From Staphylococcus taiwanensis (GTDB taxonomy: Bacteria; Bacillota; Bacilli; Staphylococcales; Staphylococcaceae): a stretch of DNA of 64,000 nt. This document shows, in pieces, positions 60,941 through 64,000 of this stretch. The translations under genes and the position numbers were made by a program. The stretch covers positions 930,001 to 994,000 of the forward strand of contig CP058667.1 of NCBI GenBank assembly GCA_020544305.1, in the 5' to 3' direction. Numbering within the stretch: position 1 is the stretch's first letter; every line of letters starts with the position of its first letter. The notes beneath the pieces are model-generated. The model was not told the origin of the DNA. It was given only the letters and a program-made list of their open reading frames with translations, and made no database searches.

Positions 60941-60976
60941 ACCTTAGTAAAATAATCGGGAAAGGATGAATTACCT

Positions 60977-62074
60977 GTGATATGGATGATTATTAGTGGT
61001 CTTATAGTAGGTATTTTATTAGGATTTGTTATGCAACGTACACGTTTCTGCTTAGCTGGTGGCTTTAGAGATATGTATGTTCAAAAAAATAACAAAATGT
61101 TTTATGCATTATTGGTAGCAATTACGATTCAAAGTATTGGATTGCTCATATTAACAGGTTTAGGAATTATGGCTATACCTGATAGTACGTTTCCTATAGT
61201 AGGAACACTTATAGGTGGCTTTATATTTGGAATAGGTATAGTACTTGCTGGGGGCTGTGCAACTGGGACATGGTATCGTGCAGGTGAAGGATTGATAGGC
61301 AGTTGGGTAGCACTTGTGTTATATGCAGTTACTGCTGCAATTACAAAAACTGGTGTATTACTCCCAGTTATGAACTGGATTAATAAACCAACTAATATTA
61401 ATGCGAGTATGTCTCAAACTACAGGTATACCAATGTGGATTTTCACTTTAATATTAACGCTTATTACGATTTACTTTGTAGTTAAAACTTTACGCAAACC
61501 AAAGCCAAAAGTTGCAGTACCTAAATTAAAACAAAAATTTACAGGTATTAGACACTATTTATTTGAGAAACGTTTCCATCCTTTCATAGCTGGTATAGCT
61601 ATAGGTTTAATTGCGTTATTAGCTTGGCCGATGAGTATTTCTACGGGTAGAGATTATGGTTTAGGTATTACAACGCCATCAGCAAATTTAGTTACATTTT
61701 TAATTACTGGTGATACGAAATTATTAGACTGGGGCGTCTTATTAATACTAGGAATCTTTTTAGGTTCATATATTGCTGCAAGAGGCTCTCGCGAATTTAA
61801 ATGGCGTCTTCCAGATAAGAAAACGATTCGAAATAGTGCAATTGGCGGTATATGCATGGGATTTGGTGCATCAGTTGCCGGCGGTTGTACAATTGGTAAT
61901 GGTTTAGTTGAAACGGCAATTATGTCTTGGAAGGGCTGGATTGCACTTATTGCAATGTTACTAGGCGTATGGTTTATGAGTTACTTTATTTTTGTAAGAC
62001 CAATGAAAAAGTTACAACGAGAAACAGCAGCAAGTCAGGCTAAGGCTATTTCAAAACAAACGCAAACAACATAA
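60977..62074 (+). CDS. tsuA: YeeE/YedE-family thiosulfate transporter TsuA
   Basis: Multi-pass membrane protein that imports thiosulfate as a sulfur source. About 365 residues with around nine membrane helices in two homologous halves. Conserved cysteines thought to relay thiosulfate are visible: RTRFCLAGGF (Cys25), AGGCATGTW (Cys94), GGICMGFG (Cys293) and AGGCTIGNG (Cys304). Start is GTG 60977 (GTGATATGG); a short basic tail ends the protein. tsuB follows after 26 bases, the standard TsuA-TsuB pair. Confidence 0.88.
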   Translation: MIWMIISGLIVGILLGFVMQRTRFCLAGGFRDMYVQKNNKMFYALLVAITIQSIGLLILTGLGIMAIPDSTFPIVGTLIGGFIFGIGIVLAGGCATGTWYRAGEGLIGSWVALVLYAVTAAITKTGVLLPVMNWINKPTNINASMSQTTGIPMWIFTLILTLITIYFVVKTLRKPKPKVAVPKLKQKFTGIRHYLFEKRFHPFIAGIAIGLIALLAWPMSISTGRDYGLGITTPSANLVTFLITGDTKLLDWGVLLILGIFLGSYIAARGSREFKWRLPDKKTIRNSAIGGICMGFGASVAGGCTIGNGLVETAIMSWKGWIALIAMLLGVWFMSYFIFVRPMKKLQRETAASQAKAISKQTQTT

Positions 62075-62100
62075 TTCAACCGAAAAGGAGCGAAAAAGAT

Positions 62101-62325
62101 ATGTTATATGAATTAGGAACTGTAGGTATGGTTTGTCCATTTCCACTCATCGAAGCACAGAAAAAGATGCAAACATTAGAAAATGGTGATGAATTAAAAA
62201 TTGATTTTGATTGCACGCAAGCTACAGAAGCGTTACCTAATTGGGCTGCTGAACAAGGTTATCCAGTTACCAATTATGAACAACTTGATGATGCTTCTTG
62301 GACAATCACTGTTCAAAAAGCATAG
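62101..62325 (+). CDS. tsuB: TusA-like sulfurtransferase TsuB
   Basis: Small cytosolic sulfur carrier that accepts sulfur from TsuA-imported thiosulfate. The 74-residue TusA fold has the catalytic CPxP motif in MVCPFPLIEAQ (Cys12, Pro13, Pro15). SD AAAAGGAGCG precedes ATG. A second Cys (DFDCTQA) is not part of the motif. Confidence 0.9.
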   Translation: MLYELGTVGMVCPFPLIEAQKKMQTLENGDELKIDFDCTQATEALPNWAAEQGYPVTNYEQLDDASWTITVQKA

Positions 62326-62371
62326 ATATATACAATGATTCTTGCATGTCAAATTAGTTAGACGATTGTGA

Positions 62372-62388
62372 TGTTATAATAAGTAACA
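62372..62388 (+). promoter_or_regulatory. GlnR/TnrA-type operator overlapping the amt promoter
   Basis: TGTTATAATAAGTAACA fits TGTNA-N7-TNACA exactly and is a near-perfect palindrome. It contains TATAAT (62375-62380), the only good -10 ahead of amt, so binding of GlnR in nitrogen-rich conditions would block RNA polymerase. No good -35 was found, at most AATTAG at the right distance. Confidence 0.78.
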
Positions 62389-62466
62389 TATTGTGTCATC
62401 TTATCTTACGTATTTTTGCCTTTCTGCTAAAGTATCACTATGATATTTTCAAAGGAAGTGGTAATT

Positions 62467-63711
62467 ATGAAGATGGATGACACAATTTTTTTATTTCTTT
62501 GCACATTATTAGTATGGTTAATGACGCCTGGACTAAGTCTATTCTATGGAGGACTAGTTCAATCTAAGAATGTACTTAATACTGTAATGCAAAGTATGAC
62601 AGCAATCATTATTGTAACTTTCACATGGATTACTTTTGGCTTTTCATTAAGCTTTGGTACAGGGAATCGTTTTATCGGTAACTTTGATTTTATTGGTTTA
62701 CAACATGTTGGCTTTGCCATAAATCATGATTTAAGCCCACATATTCCATTTGCATTATTTATGCTTTTTCAAATGATGTTTTGTACCATTGCTGTTTCAA
62801 TATTGTCAGGATCAATTGCTGAAAGAATGAAGTTTATACCATATATTATTTTTATCTTTATATGGGTATTATTTATTTATAGTCCTGTTGCACACTGGGT
62901 ATGGGGTGGCGGATGGATTCAACAATTAGGTGCATTAGATTATGCCGGTGGTACAGTAGTGCATATCACATCAGGTGTTTCTGGTTTGATTTTAGCGATT
63001 ATGTTAGGAAATGGTAAAAAGATTGAGAAAATACAACCGCACAACCTTATCATAGCGCTGATAGGTGGCATTTTAGTATGGATAGGTTGGTATGGTTTTA
63101 ATACAGGAAGTGCATTTACACTTAATGATGTAGCTTTGACATCATTTGTAAATACAGTTATCGCGGCAAGTGGTGGTGCGTTTAGTTGGTTAGTATTTGA
63201 ATATATATTTACTAAAAAATTAAGTCTACTAGGTTTATTATCAGGTGTTCTCGCAGGATTGGTCGCTATTACACCTGCTGCAGGCTATGTGAATTATCTA
63301 AGTGCTTATCTTATATCATTTATTGGAGGTATCGCATGTTACATCATCATTAATATAATTAAAGTTAAATATAAATATAATGATACGCTCGATGCTTTTG
63401 GTATTCATGGTGTTGGTGGTATCGTGGGTGCAATTCTAACTGGCGTATTTCAATCGCATCATGTTAATTTAGATATCACAGATGGCTTCATTTACTCAGG
63501 AAATATACATATAGTAATGATACAGACCATAGCAGTTATTGTGGTTGTCATTTATACCGTTCTTATGACTTGGTTAATTGGAATTATTTTGAATAAATTT
63601 ATACCAATGGCGACCACTGAGGAAGAAGATAAAACAGGTTTAGATGAGCTTGTTCATGGTGAAAAAGCTTACTTCTATGGAGAACTTAACAAATTACGTA
63701 AGCGTTACTAG
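62467..63711 (+). CDS. amt: Ammonium transporter (Amt family)
   Basis: Membrane channel for ammonium/ammonia. About 414 residues with eleven predicted helices. Family signatures: TPGLSLFYGGLVQSKNVLNT (near 20), SPVAHWVWGGGWI (near 138) and twin histidines in VVHITSGVSGLIL and FGIHGVGGIVGA. ATG 62467 is preceded by AAGGAAGTGG; an ATG at 62440 would put that SD inside the gene. No glnK/PII gene lies next to it, unlike many bacteria. A GlnR-type box is upstream. Confidence 0.94.
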   Translation: MKMDDTIFLFLCTLLVWLMTPGLSLFYGGLVQSKNVLNTVMQSMTAIIIVTFTWITFGFSLSFGTGNRFIGNFDFIGLQHVGFAINHDLSPHIPFALFMLFQMMFCTIAVSILSGSIAERMKFIPYIIFIFIWVLFIYSPVAHWVWGGGWIQQLGALDYAGGTVVHITSGVSGLILAIMLGNGKKIEKIQPHNLIIALIGGILVWIGWYGFNTGSAFTLNDVALTSFVNTVIAASGGAFSWLVFEYIFTKKLSLLGLLSGVLAGLVAITPAAGYVNYLSAYLISFIGGIACYIIINIIKVKYKYNDTLDAFGIHGVGGIVGAILTGVFQSHHVNLDITDGFIYSGNIHIVMIQTIAVIVVVIYTVLMTWLIGIILNKFIPMATTEEEDKTGLDELVHGEKAYFYGELNKLRKRY

Positions 63712-63813
63712 ATAGGTATAAAAGAATTTAAGCATGCAAAAAACTATACAATAAGCAATTTGATATATGGTAAAATAAAACTTAAATTGACAATAATTTA
63801 GGTGATTAATCTA

Positions 63814-64000
63814 ATGAAAAATATATCAGATATCGCAAAACTAGCGGGAGTGTCTAAAAGCACAGTCTCCCGCTTTTTAAATGATGGCTCAGTAAGTCCA
63901 CAAACAAAAGAGAAATTAAGTCGAATCATAGCGGAACATGATTACCAACCTAATCAGTTTGCTCAAAGTTTAAGAGCTGAACATACGAATATCATTGGTG
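63814..64000 (+). CDS. LacI-family transcriptional regulator, 5' part (cut by window edge)
   Basis: The first 62 codons are present. They encode a LacI-type helix-turn-helix: MKNISDIAKLAGVSKSTVSRFLNDG (1-25, split by the turn), then the hinge region ending AQSLRAEHTNIIG that leads into the periplasmic-binding-protein-like sugar domain. By position after amt and sequence it resembles the sucrose operon repressor ScrR of S. aureus, but the ligand domain is outside the window, so the name is tentative. SD AGGTGA is 10 bases before ATG. Confidence 0.85.
   Translation, partial: MKNISDIAKLAGVSKSTVSRFLNDGSVSPQTKEKLSRIIAEHDYQPNQFAQSLRAEHTNIIG

Noticed and set aside
63787-63815. TTGACA-N17-TCTAAT just before the LacI-family gene
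   Set aside because: The -10 would overlap the ATG at 63814, so transcription would start inside the gene.

Overview
The window is chromosomal DNA of a low-GC Firmicute and almost certainly a coagulase-negative Staphylococcus. Gene order (upp-mnaA-atp-murA-fabZ; tenA-thiD-thiM-thiE; acpS-alr-mazEF-rsbUVW-sigB; ilv-leu; rex), protein sequences and the 16S rRNA all fit the genus. From memory the 16S variable regions are closest to the S. haemolyticus / S. hominis group; the species call is an inference.

Layout. 1-8.3 kb: 3' end of upp, mnaA, then the F1Fo ATP synthase operon, whose atpB looks broken by an internal deletion plus frameshift. 8.4-12.8 kb: a DUF1146 membrane protein, murA, fabZ, ywpF divergent from a short ssb, and the cell-wall lytic gene sceD with a WalR-type box. 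12.9-17 kb: TPP riboswitch and thiamine salvage operon, then yidC. 17-21.6 kb: HD hydrolase, cardiolipin synthase, csoR-csoZ, a 45-aa protein, rodA. 21.9-31.4 kb: ddl-murF, RNA helicase cshA, a hairpin repeat, three bacterial-PH membrane proteins, acpS, alr, mazEF. 31.7-37.2 kb: rsbU-rsbV-rsbW-sigB with an internal sigma-B promoter, tex, sprT-like. 37.3-43.7 kb: one rRNA operon preceded by tRNA-Leu(GAG) and tRNA-Gly(UCC), ending in a tandem array of 5S fragments, terminators and a short basic reading frame. 43.8-54.7 kb (minus strand): ilvD-ilvB-ilvN-ilvC-leuA-leuB-leuC-leuD-ilvA behind a leader-peptide attenuator. 55-57.6 kb: tsaE-tsaB-rimI-tsaD. 57.6-62.3 kb: a cluster of DnaA-box-like 9-mers, an ABC-F ATPase, rex, and tsuA-tsuB thiosulfate uptake genes. 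62.4-64 kb: ammonium transporter with a GlnR-type operator over its -10, then the start of a LacI-family regulator.

Most of the window is core genome; no phage, plasmid, IS element or CRISPR array was seen. The parts that most deserve a second look are the disrupted atpB (2059-2591), the tandem rrn-tail repeat (42.76-43.63 kb), the DnaA-box cluster between tsaD and the ABC-F gene (57671-57831), the ilv leader, and the GlnR-type box at amt.
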